Source: Variovorax sp. PAMC26660 (lineage in GTDB: Bacteria; Pseudomonadota; Gammaproteobacteria; Burkholderiales; Burkholderiaceae_C). From it: DNA of 64,000 nucleotides. The stretch covers positions 6,253,501 through 6,317,500 of the forward strand of contig NZ_CP060295.1 of NCBI RefSeq assembly GCF_014302995.1, read 5' to 3'. The translations under genes were made by a program, and so were the position numbers. Under the pieces are notes generated by a model. The model ran no database searches and was not told the origin of the DNA. It saw only the letters and a list, made by a program, of their open reading frames with translations. Of this stretch, positions 8,346 to 17,073 are shown in pieces. How positions within the stretch are numbered: the first letter of the stretch is position 1; every line of letters begins with the position of its first letter.

Positions 8346-11300
8346 ATGAACAGAGTCTTTCGCATCGTGTGGAACGATGCTCTCGCGGCATGGACAGTGG
8401 CATCGGAGTTGAGCCGCGGTCATGCAAAGGCACGCACCACAGCCAGCGCGGCAGGTGCAGCGGTGGCCATTGCCTTGGCTGCGGTGTCGATGCCGGCTGC
8501 AGCGGATTGCGTGGCCGCGGGCGCGGCCATCACCTGCGGCACGACGGGGGGAGCGCAAAGCACGACCGTGGGGACGGGGCCGGCCACGGCCGCCAACACC
8601 TCGGTGGATGTCCAGTCAGGTGCGCTGGTCGACACGGGTAACAGCTCCGCGATCAGCCTTGGCAACAACGCCGTCATCACGGTTCGCAATGGCGCCACGG
8701 TCCAGAACAGCTCTACCGGCGGCAACAGTCCGTACCCCGGCGGCATCGGCGCCAATACGATCGAATTCAACAGCAACAGCATCCTCACTATCGAGCAGAA
8801 CGCGAACGTCTTCGCGGATGGAACTGCCGGCAATTCGGAGGCCGTCAATCCCGTCGGCAGCGGCAACACGATCATCAATCACGGAACCGTGCGATCGACC
8901 CACGCGGCGATCTGGTTCCAGGCGAACTCCGGCAACAACACCATTCTCAACACCGGCACGATGGAAGCGGGCTATGTAGCGGGCAGCAGCAACCCCGGTA
9001 CCGCCACGGTGTTCGGCGCCAACGGCACCTCGGCCGTCGATTTCACCAATAAGGGCAGCGTCATCGGGTCGCTCAACTTCGCAAACGGCAACGATTCGCT
9101 GCACGTCTACACCGGGTCCTCGATCACCGGCAACATCAGCGGCGGAGGCGGAGCCAACCTTCTCACGCTCGAAAGCGTGGACGGCGGCGCCTCGACGTTT
9201 GCGCCGCTTTCCCTGGCCGGGTTCCAGACCCTGCAGAGCAATGCCGGGGTCTGGACTTTCAACGTGGCGCTGCCGTCTTCGGGCGTCACCAGCGCGACCG
9301 TCAATGGCGGCACCCTGATCCTGGGCGCCGATGCCAGCACCTATACGGGCAGCATGACCGTCGGCTCGGGCGGCGTGTTGCAGAGCAGCGCGCAATTCGC
9401 GCCAGCAGCAATCACCGACAACGGGCTGGTGCGCTTCGCCCAGCCCGACAACGCGACCTACGCCGGGCTTGTCAGCGGCACGGGCGGCATCGAGAAGACC
9501 GGCGCGGGCACGCTCACGCTGACGCAGGACCAGGCCTTCACCGGCACCACCACCATCACCGCGGGCACGCTGCAGCTGGGCAGCGGCGGCACCACGGGCA
9601 GCATCGTGGGCAACATCGTGAACAACGCGACGCTGGCCATCAACCGCTCGAATGCGCTCACGCTGTCAGGCACGATCAGCGGCACCGGCTCGCTGGTCAA
9701 GCAAGGCGCCGGCACCACCACGCTCACCGCCGCCAACAGCTATGCCGGCGGCACGGCGCTCAAGCAGGGTCGATTGAACGTCGGCAACAACCTGGCGCTG
9801 GGCACCGGCGCGCTGGCCATGGACGACGGCACCGCGCTCGGCTTCGTCGCCGATGGCCTGAACCTGGCCAACGCCGTGGTGCTGACCGGCAACAACGACC
9901 CGGTGATCGACACCGGCAGCTTCAGCGCCACGCTCAGCGGCAACATCACCGGCGGCGGCTTCATCACCAAAATCGGCGGCGGCACCCTCACGCTATCGGG
10001 CGCCAACAGCTACACCGGCGCGACCGACGTGGCCGAAGGCACCCTGAAAGCCGGCGCCACCGGCACCTTCAGCGCAGCCTCGGCACACACGGTGCGCAGC
10101 GGCGCCACGCTGGACCTCGCGGGCTTCAGCCAGACGGTCGCCTCGCTCGCCAACAGCGGCACCGTCTCGCTCGTGGGTAGCGCACCGGGCACCACCCTCA
10201 CGGTCAACGGCGCCTATGTGGGCAACGGCGGCGTGCTGCGGCTGGGCACATTCCTGGGCGACAGCACCAGCGTGAGCGACCGGCTAGTGCTCAACGGCGC
10301 GAGCGCCTCGGCCAGCGGCAGCACCAGCGTGCAGATCACCCAGTTGGGCGGCCTGGGCGCGTTGACCACGGGCAACGGCATCGAGGTGGTCGCGGCACTC
10401 AACGGCGCCACCACGACCGCGCAAACCACCCGAAACGCGTTCACGCTCGCTGGCGGCCACGTCGATGCGGGCGCCTACGAGTACCGCCTCTATGCCGCCG
10501 ACGCGAGCGGGGCCGGCGAAAACTGGTATCTGCGATCGACCACCACGGCAACAACAGGCACGGGCGGATCGACAGGCGGCACGGGGACAGGGACAGGCGC
10601 GGGCACGAACGCCGTGCAAGTGCCCGCCTATCGCGCCGAAGTCCCGCTGCTCTCCGCACTGCCCAGTCAACTGCGCCAGGCGGACCTGGCCATGATCGGC
10701 AACCTGCACCAGCGCATCGGCGACGACGATGTCAAGGCAGGCGCCGCCGCATCGACCGACACCGGGCGCCGCGCCTGGGGCCGCGTGATCGCCACCGACA
10801 TCGACATTCGCCAGCAAGGCACCGTCGACCCGCACAGCAAGGGCAACCTCAAGGGCTTCCAGGCCGGCACCGACCTGTTCGCCGCATCGAACTGGCGTGC
10901 CGGCGTGTACGTCGGCCAGCTGGACGGCAACATCAAGGTCCGCGGCTTCGCGAGCGGCATCGCCAACCTGGCCGTCGGCGGCAACGACCTGCGCAGCCAG
11001 TACCTGGGCGCCTACGGCACCTGGACCGCCGATTCGGGCTTCTACGCCGACGCCGTGCTGCAGGCCGGGCGGCACCGTTACACCGTCGAGCCGCTGTCCA
11101 CTCAGCGCAGCTCGGGCAAGGGCGACAGCCTGACGGCATCCATCGAGGTGGGCCAGGCATTCGCAATGGGCGACAGCGGCTGGAAGATCGAGCCGCAACT
11201 GCAGTTGATTCGCCAGCACCTGAGCCTGGACGACATCGCGATCTCCGGTGCGAACGTGCGGCAGGACAGCGACGACGGCTGGATCGCGCGCGTCGGCGTG

Positions 11301-11594
11301 CGCGTGAAGGGCGAGATCTCCACGAGCCTCGGCACGCTGCAGCCGTACGGCCGCTTCAACATCTACAAGGCGAGCGGCGGCGCTGACGTCGCCCGCTTCA
11401 TCGGACCTGCCGCCACGACCGACATCACGAGCCGCACCGGCTCGACCGTCGGCGAACTGGCCGGTGGCCTCACGCTGGCGCTCAACCAGACCACCAGCAT
11501 CTACGGCGAAATCGGCAAGCTGTGGGCCTCGGGCGGCGCGACGGATGTGAAGACTTCCGTGCAGGGCTCGCTCGGGTTGCGCATGAAGTGGTAG
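8346..11594 (+). CDS. Type Va autotransporter with AIDA-like passenger
   Basis: The 1082-residue protein starts at ATG 8346 with an ESPR (MNRVFRIVWNDALAAWTVASE) followed by a hydrophobic segment ending in PAAA, about residue 55. The passenger (about 60-760) is built of beta-helix repeats of the kind GIEKTGAGTLTLTQDQAFTG and SLVKQGAGTTTLTAANSYAG, as in AIDA-I/pertactin-like proteins. A Gly/Thr-rich linker at about 740-755 precedes the autotransporter barrel (about 800-1082), which ends GLRMKW with a terminal aromatic residue. It would present the passenger at the cell surface. Binding target and possible cleavage are unknown. It has its own upstream region and diverges from the trimeric adhesin. 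Confidence 0.93.
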   Translation: MNRVFRIVWNDALAAWTVASELSRGHAKARTTASAAGAAVAIALAAVSMPAAADCVAAGAAITCGTTGGAQSTTVGTGPATAANTSVDVQSGALVDTGNSSAISLGNNAVITVRNGATVQNSSTGGNSPYPGGIGANTIEFNSNSILTIEQNANVFADGTAGNSEAVNPVGSGNTIINHGTVRSTHAAIWFQANSGNNTILNTGTMEAGYVAGSSNPGTATVFGANGTSAVDFTNKGSVIGSLNFANGNDSLHVYTGSSITGNISGGGGANLLTLESVDGGASTFAPLSLAGFQTLQSNAGVWTFNVALPSSGVTSATVNGGTLILGADASTYTGSMTVGSGGVLQSSAQFAPAAITDNGLVRFAQPDNATYAGLVSGTGGIEKTGAGTLTLTQDQAFTGTTTITAGTLQLGSGGTTGSIVGNIVNNATLAINRSNALTLSGTISGTGSLVKQGAGTTTLTAANSYAGGTALKQGRLNVGNNLALGTGALAMDDGTALGFVADGLNLANAVVLTGNNDPVIDTGSFSATLSGNITGGGFITKIGGGTLTLSGANSYTGATDVAEGTLKAGATGTFSAASAHTVRSGATLDLAGFSQTVASLANSGTVSLVGSAPGTTLTVNGAYVGNGGVLRLGTFLGDSTSVSDRLVLNGASASASGSTSVQITQLGGLGALTTGNGIEVVAALNGATTTAQTTRNAFTLAGGHVDAGAYEYRLYAADASGAGENWYLRSTTTATTGTGGSTGGTGTGTGAGTNAVQVPAYRAEVPLLSALPSQLRQADLAMIGNLHQRIGDDDVKAGAAASTDTGRRAWGRVIATDIDIRQQGTVDPHSKGNLKGFQAGTDLFAASNWRAGVYVGQLDGNIKVRGFASGIANLAVGGNDLRSQYLGAYGTWTADSGFYADAVLQAGRHRYTVEPLSTQRSSGKGDSLTASIEVGQAFAMGDSGWKIEPQLQLIRQHLSLDDIAISGANVRQDSDDGWIARVGVRVKGEISTSLGTLQPYGRFNIYKASGGADVARFIGPAATTDITSRTGSTVGELAGGLTLALNQTTSIYGEIGKLWASGGATDVKTSVQGSLGLRMKW

Positions 11595-11607
11595 TGATAA
11601 ACGCGCG

Positions 11608-11635
11608 CCGCGCCATGAATCCGTTCTTGGCGCGG
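11608..11635 (+). terminator. Hairpin behind autotransporter gene
   Basis: CCGCGCCA and TGGCGCGG form a perfect 8-bp stem with a 12-nt loop, 13 bp after the stop codon. There is no T-run, so it may be an imperfect terminator or an mRNA 3' stabiliser. Confidence 0.5.
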
Positions 11636-11656
11636 TGCGGTTTGGGGTGATCTCGG

Positions 11657-12026
11657 TTTCAGTGCAAAACGTAGCAGTTTGAGATTAGGGTAAACCCTTT
11701 TCTCGTCGACAGCCTGAGCGTCCCAACCTTCCTGCGTGCGGCCTGCGCGCACTCCCCGGGGAAGGGGCACTGCTGATCGACGACCAACTCCGGTCCACGG
11801 ACTGGGCCAGATTGACGATTGAAGGCCCGGACTTGGGGCGTATGGAACGCGCCTGCAAGGCAATGACGCCCCTCACGCTTGACCTCTTCCTTGAACACCT
11901 CGCAGCTGGCCTCGAGCTTGACCTTGCATGGGCCATCGCGAAACTCATCCTTCCATTCCCCGCGCCACGTTGCTCCGACACCGTCCTTGCATTTGACCTT
12001 CCGCTTGTACTCCCCGTGCTTTGATT
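11657..12026 (-). pseudogene. Relic of a small Lys/Cys-rich protein gene
   Basis: On the minus strand the frame ending at the TGA near 11657 reads GEYKRKVKCKDGVGATWRGE, followed by WKDEFRDGPCKVKLEASC and an unrelated-looking tail ending LISNCYVLH. The repeated pattern YK-x-K-x-K-C-K-D-G and RDGPCKVKLE resembles small secreted proteins with GEYKEEVKC-like repeats. There is no start codon before the frame runs into the next fragment at about 12030, so this looks like the 3' part of a broken gene. Function unknown. Confidence 0.35.
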
Positions 12027-12157
12027 GTGAGAGGGCGTGGCCTGGTGCTGCAGAGCAACGCGGGGGATAACATCGCGCTGTCCCATGTGGCGAACGGAGT
12101 GTTCAGCTTTGCTGTGCCGGTCGCCAGCGCAGCGGGCTATGCGGTCATGCGCAAGGC
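12026..12157 (+). pseudogene. Fragment of a secreted-repeat gene
   Basis: The plus frame at about 12035 reads [20 protein letters not shown] and goes on [15 protein letters not shown]. This matches a recurring module of secreted bacterial proteins in which LVLQ-N-G-G-D-N-L is followed by a FTFA-x-x-I-A-S-G-x-x-YAV run. Only one partial module is present, without start or stop of its own, and it is fused to the recombinase fragment that follows. It is a remnant, not a functional gene. Confidence 0.45.
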
Positions 12158-12160
12158 AGG

Positions 12161-12454
12161 ATGCTGCCGGGCGGCTGGCTGTTCCCGGGCATGAACCCGG
12201 TCGATCCTTTGACAGCGCGCCAGCTCAATCGGGCAGTCCGTGACGCCGCCGAAGCGGCCAAGATCAACAAGTGCGTCACCATGCACACGCTGCGCCACAG
12301 CTTCGCTACGCACCTGCTGGAGCAGAAAGTGGACATCCGAGTGATCCAGGTGATGCTGGGCCACAAGAAGCTGAAGACCACATCGATCTACACACATGTG
12401 GCCACCGAAGTCCTGCGCGAGGTTGTCAGTCCGCTGGACAAGCTGTCTGCATAG
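12161..12454 (+). pseudogene. C-terminal fragment of IS91-associated tyrosine recombinase
   Basis: Ninety-seven codons encode the end of a tyrosine recombinase: [20 protein letters not shown], then the active-site box [28 protein letters not shown] with the catalytic tyrosine, and a terminal EVVSPLDKL. This sequence pattern is that of the integrase that sits directly upstream of IS91-family transposases. The N-terminal part with the first catalytic arginine is missing. The ATG at 12161 is fortuitous. The transposase start follows 9 bp later, so the two fragments keep the original gene order of an IS91-like element. Confidence 0.82.
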
Positions 12455-12463
12455 GTTGCCTTC

Positions 12464-12604
12464 ATGGCGCACTGCGCCCTGGAAGTTGCCGACGTCTTGC
12501 GCATCCACGGCCCCGACTGGCGCAACGCGCAGCGCGGTCACCTGAGCCTGGGCCAACTCAAGTGTCGGCGCCGGTTGAGGCTTGATCCACTGGGGTGCGG
12601 ATAA
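12464..12604 (+). pseudogene. N-terminal stub of IS91-family transposase
   Basis: The frame from ATG 12464 reads MAHCALEVADVLRIHGPDWR and then NAQRGHLSLGQLK, which is the conserved start of IS91-type rolling-circle transposases. After LGQLK (about 12562) the similarity stops, the frame becomes arginine-rich and ends at TAA 12604, 46 codons in total. The zinc-binding cysteines and the catalytic region are absent. Together with the recombinase fragment this marks a truncated IS91-family insertion. Confidence 0.78.
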
Positions 12605-12630
12605 AAACTTGGACTACCAGGACGTAGCAC

Positions 12631-12722
12631 CTCTACGGCGAAGTCGACAAGCTGTGGGCCTCGGGCAGTGGCGCGCGGGCGAAGAACGGTTCAACGGAAG
12701 CATCGGCGTGAAGATGCGCTGA
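12631..12722 (+). pseudogene. Relic of an autotransporter barrel C-terminus
   Basis: The plus strand reads LYGEVDKLWASGSGARAKNG and, after a frameshift, NGSIGVKMR before a TGA. This is clearly related to the end of the intact neighbour at 11500-11594, IYGEIGKLWASGGATDVKTS...LGLRMKW, both in protein and in DNA (the string aagctgtgggcctcgggc occurs in both). A stop replaces the last aromatic residue. It appears to be the 3' scrap of a second type Va autotransporter, cut off just after the IS91 stub. Confidence 0.7.
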
Positions 12723-12790
12723 TGGCTTTTCACCGTTACCCAAGGCGGGTCGCCCGAGTCGCCTGAAAGAAGATCGCGCCGGGCGACGCG

Positions 12791-13129
12791 TCAGCGTGCA
12801 GGAGGAACGACAACGACGGTGCCGCCCCCGGAACCCCTGCTGCCAGTGTTGCCCCTGGCCCCCGTGGCACCGGTGTTCCCCTGGTTGCCGGTCTCGCCTT
12901 GATTGCCCTGGTTGCCCTGGTTGCCCGTGTCGCCAGTGGCGCCGGTATTGCCGGTGTTGCCCTGATTGCCGGTCTCGCCCTGGGCGCCGGTGTATCCGGT
13001 GTTGCCGGTATTTCCTCTCGCGCCCGTGGCGCCGGTGTACCCCGTGTTGCCTTGAGGGCCCATGGGGCCGGTACAGGCGCCGAGCGCCAGCAACCCAAGG
13101 ACGAGCAGTGATGGCAGTGTGTACTTCAT
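12791..13129 (-). CDS. Collagen-like repeat lipoprotein
   Basis: The 112-residue protein has a short signal peptide ending in the lipobox LGAC (Cys 19), then about 27 uninterrupted Gly-X-Y triplets from residue 21 to about 101 (for example [18 protein letters not shown]), and a tail TVVVVPPAR. Triplets are rich in Asn, Thr and Gln and almost free of proline. AAGGAAT precedes the ATG. Bacterial Gly-X-Y proteins often form trimeric collagen-like stalks; lipid anchoring in an envelope membrane is inferred from the lipobox. A second, shorter gene of the same design lies at 15007-15243. The repeat number may vary between strains. Confidence 0.88.
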   Translation of the reverse strand: MKYTLPSLLVLGLLALGACTGPMGPQGNTGYTGATGARGNTGNTGYTGAQGETGNQGNTGNTGATGDTGNQGNQGNQGETGNQGNTGATGARGNTGSRGSGGGTVVVVPPAR

Positions 13130-13363
13130 GACGATTCCTTTGGAATGGGTGAAACGCAGAAAAGACCGCGCTAATCACTCTCTCTGGAGGGGGTGGTCAT
13201 CGTCTGTTCGCTTGCGCTCTTAGCCTCGAACACGGCCTGCGCTCCTACGGGTACGCCGCCAAGCCCGAGAGCCATGAACTTGTGCCTGCAATCCACAACC
13301 AATCAATCGGCCCGTCATCGCCCCGTAGAAGCGATGGGCAGCCCTGAAGCCCGAGCACTCGTC

Positions 13364-13657
13364 TCAATACACCGAGGTTCCGAACTCTCTGTGGCCTGGA
13401 TGCCTCGCGCTCGCATACGTTGTGACTTCAATCTCGTCGACGCGACGCAGCAAGGCACACACGATCGGTCGCTCAGGAAGCGCTACCGCATGGTTGTCGA
13501 TGTCAAGGCGCAGCGTTTCATCGAGAGTTGGCGTCTCGTTGCTGATCAGTCGAGCTTCGATCGCCCATACAACTGCGTCACAAAGGATCTTCGGCATGCT
13601 GCGCCCATTGAGGTAGGTACGAAGCAGGGACTCAGCGGTGAATTGGGAGGGGGTCAT
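13364..13657 (-). CDS. Hypothetical protein (97 aa)
   Basis: The ATG at 13657 is preceded by GGAGG at ideal spacing, which decides this start over an ATG four codons upstream. The product begins MTPSQFTAESLLRTYLNGRS and has no signal peptide or membrane segment; it is acidic in the middle (TLDETLRLDIDNH). The first part looks helical, and the later LPERPIVCALLRRVDEIEVT could form a beta-alpha unit. I recognise no family. The plus-strand frame over the same bases lacks a ribosome site and looks like a shadow. Confidence 0.6.
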   Translation of the reverse strand: MTPSQFTAESLLRTYLNGRSMPKILCDAVVWAIEARLISNETPTLDETLRLDIDNHAVALPERPIVCALLRRVDEIEVTTYASARHPGHREFGTSVY

Positions 13658-14035
13658 GGTGTCCTCCATTTGGAGGGAGTTGGAACCGCGACACTACCGC
13701 TGGGAGGAAGTTTGGACCGTGCGCTAGCACACAGACCGAGCGCCCGAGCCGCGCCATGATCTGATTGACGGCCATCCAGCGCTGGTAGGGGTAGCTTAGG
13801 CGCCTGCTCAATCAAGAGCGGAGCCTCGATGCTGGCGGGCCGTCACTGTCCGACAAATGCCGATGAAGAAGCCACCTCAAAGGCTGCCTTCGGATCGAAG
13901 GTTCAGCCCCGAGGAGTGACGGGATGCAGCCCGCAACTTCTTACCCCCTATCCCGACAAACGCCTACAGCCATAGGGTGTCGTTGTAGCTGAATGGACTG
14001 GCAGTCAATATCGCTGCGCCACTAGGAATCCGTCT
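13658..14035. other. Gene-free stretch
   Basis: No frame with a ribosome site and plausible composition is visible in these 378 bases. It contains the upstream region of the 97-residue protein on one side and, at the right end, the TAGGAA ribosome site of the Gln-rich small protein. No repeat or terminator stands out. Confidence 0.4.
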
Positions 14036-14191
14036 ATGTCCAACCAGCAAGACAAGAAGCCGGCCCAACAGCCGCAGAAACAACAGGACCAATCTCAGCC
14101 GGAGAAGCAAAAGCAGCAGGGGCAGCAGGGCCAGCCGCCCCACAAGTCGGAGCCTCATCAAGCCGACCCCAAGCAGCACGGCAAATCCTGA
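14036..14191 (+). CDS. Small Gln/Lys-rich hydrophilic protein (51 aa)
   Basis: From ATG 14036 the sequence starts MSNQQDKKPAQQPQKQQDQS and ends HGKS; AGGAA lies about 9 nt upstream. Nearly every residue is Q, K, P, H, S, D or G, so it is probably disordered and cytoplasmic. It resembles short stress-type hydrophilic proteins in composition only. A clean terminator follows 16 nt after the stop, which supports a real monocistronic gene. Confidence 0.7.
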   Translation: MSNQQDKKPAQQPQKQQDQSQPEKQKQQGQQGQPPHKSEPHQADPKQHGKS

Positions 14192-14207
14192 ACTCCTGAC
14201 GTTTCGG

Positions 14208-14233
14208 TGCCCGCCTCAAGCGGGCATTTTTAT
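14208..14233 (+). terminator. Rho-independent terminator
   Basis: TGCCCGC and GCGGGCA form a 7-bp stem with loop ctcaa, followed by TTTTTAT. It ends the transcript of the Gln-rich small protein. Confidence 0.85.
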
Positions 14234-14411
14234 GCCTGTTCCGCGCGCAGTGGTCACGTACCCGCCCGCGTGCCGGGCTACCGTGGGGTGCCTACCTGCG
14301 CTTCATCAGAGCCTACTCCTGATGAAAAAGAGCGCTCCTTACGTGCGGAACCGCACAGACCGATTTCCGCCGCGTTCCTAATGTGCCAGCGCACTCACGG
14401 GAGGAAAAGCA

Positions 14412-14633
14412 GTGCCAAAGCAAGTCATCCACAACGCGACCATCACTCTGAAGCTTCCGCTCAACATGAGTGCTGAGGCAGAAGCGGCTGCGTTGCATGC
14501 CGCCGGCATTCCCGTCGACGCGATCGGCAACGCAGCATCCGGATTTCTGTTCGTTCGAAGCACGATGGATTGGAAAAATCCGACCAAGATCTTTCGCTGG
14601 TTTGCCACCGACATAGGGCAAGTCGCCCCATAG
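14412..14633 (+). CDS. Hypothetical protein (73 aa), GTG start
   Basis: GTG at 14412 follows GGGAGGAAAAGCA, a strong ribosome site, so this start is well supported. The product MPKQVIHNATITLKLPLNMS continues with an Ala-rich helix and the stretch AASGFLFVRSTMDWKNPTKI. It has no signal peptide. It is probably a small soluble protein; I do not recognise a family. Confidence 0.65.
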   Translation: MPKQVIHNATITLKLPLNMSAEAEAAALHAAGIPVDAIGNAASGFLFVRSTMDWKNPTKIFRWFATDIGQVAP

Positions 14634-15006
14634 CCAAGGCGCTTGAGCGTCCTTTTATCCTTCTTCGGGCATCGGAGGTAGGCCCTGAAGGAGATCGGGA
14701 GATGTCAGAACCTCCATTTTCATGCGCCTCGGGTGTACAACCTCTTAGGAAGCGACGACTATGCCTCGAGCGGCAGATGCGCGAGTGCTACGAATCCGTC
14801 AAGCGCGAAACAGATCGACTGCCGCCGCGCATCGCCGCATCGCCGCACCGCCGGGCAGTTCGAGCCTGCCGCCTGCGCTTTTCGCTCGGTTGCAAGCGCA
14901 CAGGCCGAGATGCCGTGCGTGGGCTGACTCTCTGCTTTTATGTTCGCTGACGCACTGTCTCGCACTCGGAATGCGCCTAGCCTGAGGGGCCTTCAAAGGA
15001 TTCCCC
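14634..15006. other. Gene-free stretch before the second collagen-like gene
   Basis: One plus frame is open from an ATG at 14702 (MSEPPFSCASG...) but it is Arg/Cys-rich, lacks a clear ribosome site and matches nothing I know. I see no terminator or repeat. The last bases (CAAAGGATTCCCC) form the ribosome site of the following lipoprotein gene. Confidence 0.35.
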
Positions 15007-15243
15007 ATGAACCGTTCATTACTGACTTTGGCGCTGTTCGGCGCACTGAGCTTGGCCGCGTGCGATAGACCTGCTGCAGTGATCGCCGTTCCAGCTGCAC
15101 CCGCGGCTGTACCCGGACCTGCGGGGCCTCCGGGCGTAGCAGGTGCCCAGGGCGTCGATGGCAAAAAGGGGGAGACTGGCAAGCCCAGCGAAACCACCAC
15201 TGTGATCGTCACACCACCTGCGGAGACCGAGCCGACGAAATAA
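15007..15243 (+). CDS. Short collagen-like lipoprotein
   Basis: The 78-residue protein starts MNRSLLTLALFGALSLAAC, a signal peptide with lipobox LAAC (Cys 19). After an Ala/Pro/Val linker come eight Gly-X-Y triplets (GPAGPPGVAGAQGVDGKK and on), here with the proline-rich, collagen-like GPAGPP start, then a tail TTTVIVTPPAETEPTK. AAAGGA lies upstream of the ATG. Layout (lipobox, Gly-X-Y block, short V/P tail) is the same as in the gene at 12791-13129, so the two look like diverged members of one small family. Confidence 0.85.
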   Translation: MNRSLLTLALFGALSLAACDRPAAVIAVPAAPAAVPGPAGPPGVAGAQGVDGKKGETGKPSETTTVIVTPPAETEPTK

Positions 15244-15495
15244 GGCGGCCAATATGGCGAAGCCTTCCGAGCGCGTGCCATGCAGATCGATTGCTCAGTC
15301 TGGGCTGGCCGTCCTTTTCTCCTGCGCCCGCCACGGAAGGCAGTCCGCGCTCGGCTTTGGCCGCAGTGCCAGGTATGTTCGTCACCGTACAGACAATTCC
15401 ACCCCGACCAGCTAACGATGGAGCGTACGCCTGCCAAGCAAAAGCAGGCGGCATTCATTGAGTGAATCAGGCGAAAGCCGTCAAGGTCTCGGAAT

Positions 15496-16620
15496 ATGCG
15501 CAACTTTCTCATCCACAACCGAGAAGAGCTGATTTCACGGTGCAAAGCGAAGGTCGCACAGAGGCCCCGGCGCGCCGCCACCGAGCATCAGTTGGCAAAC
15601 GGCATCCCGTTGTTCCTCGAGCAACTGATAAGAACCCTTGCGGCTGAAGAAGACGACAAGCCTGCCGACAGCATCCGAATCTCAGGGCCATCCGGCGGGG
15701 ACTCGTTGGTCCTGTCAGAAATGGGGGTGACCGCCACCGCTCACGGCAAGGAATTGCTGAAGCTGGGTTACACCGTAGACCAAGTTGTCCACGACTACGG
15801 TGACCTTTGCCAAGCGATCACGGATTTGGCGTTTGAACGCGACGCACCGTTCGCCGTCACAGAATTCCGGACGCTGAATCGGTGTCTGGACAACGCCATT
15901 GCGGACGCCGTCACCGAGTTCAGCTCCCAGCGGGACACTCAAATCGCCCTGAGACAAAGCCTCGACGCCACCGAACGTTTCGGGTTCCTGGTTCACGAGC
16001 TGCGCAATTCGCTGGGGACGGCAACGCTGGCGATCCACGCCCTTGAGCTCGGCAACATGACCGTGGGCGGCGCCACCGGGGCCGTATTGAAGCGCAGCCT
16101 GTCAGCGATGGGCACCCTGATCAGTCGGGCCCTCACCGAGGTGCGCAGCGGCGCGCCGGAACAGCGTCAGACCTTCTCCATCGCCGCATTCATCAAGGAA
16201 GCCGAAACCTCGGCCCAGCTTGTTGCAATCGCCGCAGGTTGCGCCTTCGAGGTACCGCCTGTCGCTCCCCTTCTGGCGATCCGGGGAAATCGCGAACTGT
16301 TGCTTGCTGCATTGGCAAACCTCCTGCAGAACGCATTCAAGTTCACGCACTCCCATACCGAAGTCGCCCTGAAGGCCTATGAGCTCGGCGAGCACGTATT
16401 GATCGAAGTCGAGGATCACTGCGGAGGGCTGCCGCCGGGCAGCGCCGCCAAGATGTTCGCGCCCTTCAATCAGCACAGCCATGACAAGACGGGTCTTGGC
16501 CTGGGCCTTTCCATCGCCCGCCAAAGCGTTGAGGCCGACTTCGGCACGCTGACTGTTCGGGACGCACCGGGCAGCGGTTGCATTTTCACCATCTGCCTGC
16601 CACGCCACTCGCTCCAATGA
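15496..16620 (+). CDS. Orphan sensor histidine kinase with RsbRD-like N-terminus
   Basis: The 374-residue soluble kinase has no membrane segment. Residues about 1-150 are helical and resemble the RsbT co-antagonist RsbRD N-terminal domain (LGYTVDQVVHDYGDLCQAIT). The H-box is FLVHELRNSLGTA with His 167; the ATPase part has the N-box LANLLQNAFKFTH (about 275), the G1 box VEDHCGG, the F-box MFAPFNQ and the G2 box GLGLGLSIARQ. No response regulator gene is adjacent, so its partner must lie elsewhere. It probably senses a cytoplasmic signal. Sequence quality of all boxes suggests an active enzyme. Confidence 0.88.
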   Translation: MRNFLIHNREELISRCKAKVAQRPRRAATEHQLANGIPLFLEQLIRTLAAEEDDKPADSIRISGPSGGDSLVLSEMGVTATAHGKELLKLGYTVDQVVHDYGDLCQAITDLAFERDAPFAVTEFRTLNRCLDNAIADAVTEFSSQRDTQIALRQSLDATERFGFLVHELRNSLGTATLAIHALELGNMTVGGATGAVLKRSLSAMGTLISRALTEVRSGAPEQRQTFSIAAFIKEAETSAQLVAIAAGCAFEVPPVAPLLAIRGNRELLLAALANLLQNAFKFTHSHTEVALKAYELGEHVLIEVEDHCGGLPPGSAAKMFAPFNQHSHDKTGLGLGLSIARQSVEADFGTLTVRDAPGSGCIFTICLPRHSLQ

Positions 16621-16656
16621 CTGGGCTATGTCGTTCTCTGCCCCCAAAGGACTCCT

Positions 16657-16908
16657 ATGGACATTCAATTGCTGATGCGGATCGAACGCATGACACCGCC
16701 TCGGTGGCTCACGTTGTCGGCAGATGTTGCGGCGGCGAAGCGGTTGGTTGCAGGCGGCATGATCGAAGCGACTCTTGAAACGCAAGTCGGGACGAAAGCA
16801 TTCGCGACGGAAGCAGTGCTTGTCCGCGCAATCACCCGCGAAGGCGCTTTGGTCATCGCCAGCGAAAAATCCTGCTCTTGGAAGAAAGCCGCGCTCCCAA
16901 CACCGTGA
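16657..16908 (+). CDS. Hypothetical protein (83 aa)
   Basis: ATG 16657 follows AAAGGACTCCT. The protein MDIQLLMRIERMTPPRWLTL continues with an alpha-helical Ala-rich piece (SADVAAAKRLVAGGMIEATL) and ends in a Lys/Ser tail. It is probably a small soluble protein. It lies 36 bp after the orphan kinase gene in the same direction and may be cotranscribed. No family assigned. Confidence 0.5.
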   Translation: MDIQLLMRIERMTPPRWLTLSADVAAAKRLVAGGMIEATLETQVGTKAFATEAVLVRAITREGALVIASEKSCSWKKAALPTP

Positions 16909-17073
16909 TTCGCGCTGGGCATCGGGGTGCCATAGCGGGCGAAACGGCTGGCGTACTCGCGAGAAGCCCGATTTTTGCGATGGCGAAAAAAATGGTACCG
17001 ATGCCTATACTGAGAAAGGCTCTGCGCCTGAACCCGGATCCCGATTCATCTCCGGAGCCACTTGGAGAGCGCG

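Noticed and set aside
9500..10600. Repetitive GC-rich DNA in the autotransporter that might be taken for a CRISPR or satellite array.
   Set aside because: The repeats are degenerate and keep the reading frame of beta-helix protein repeats; no constant repeat with variable spacers exists.
13193..13759. Long plus-strand frame over the 97-residue minus-strand gene.
   Set aside because: No ribosome site, odd composition, and the opposite strand has GGAGG at ideal distance before a better protein.
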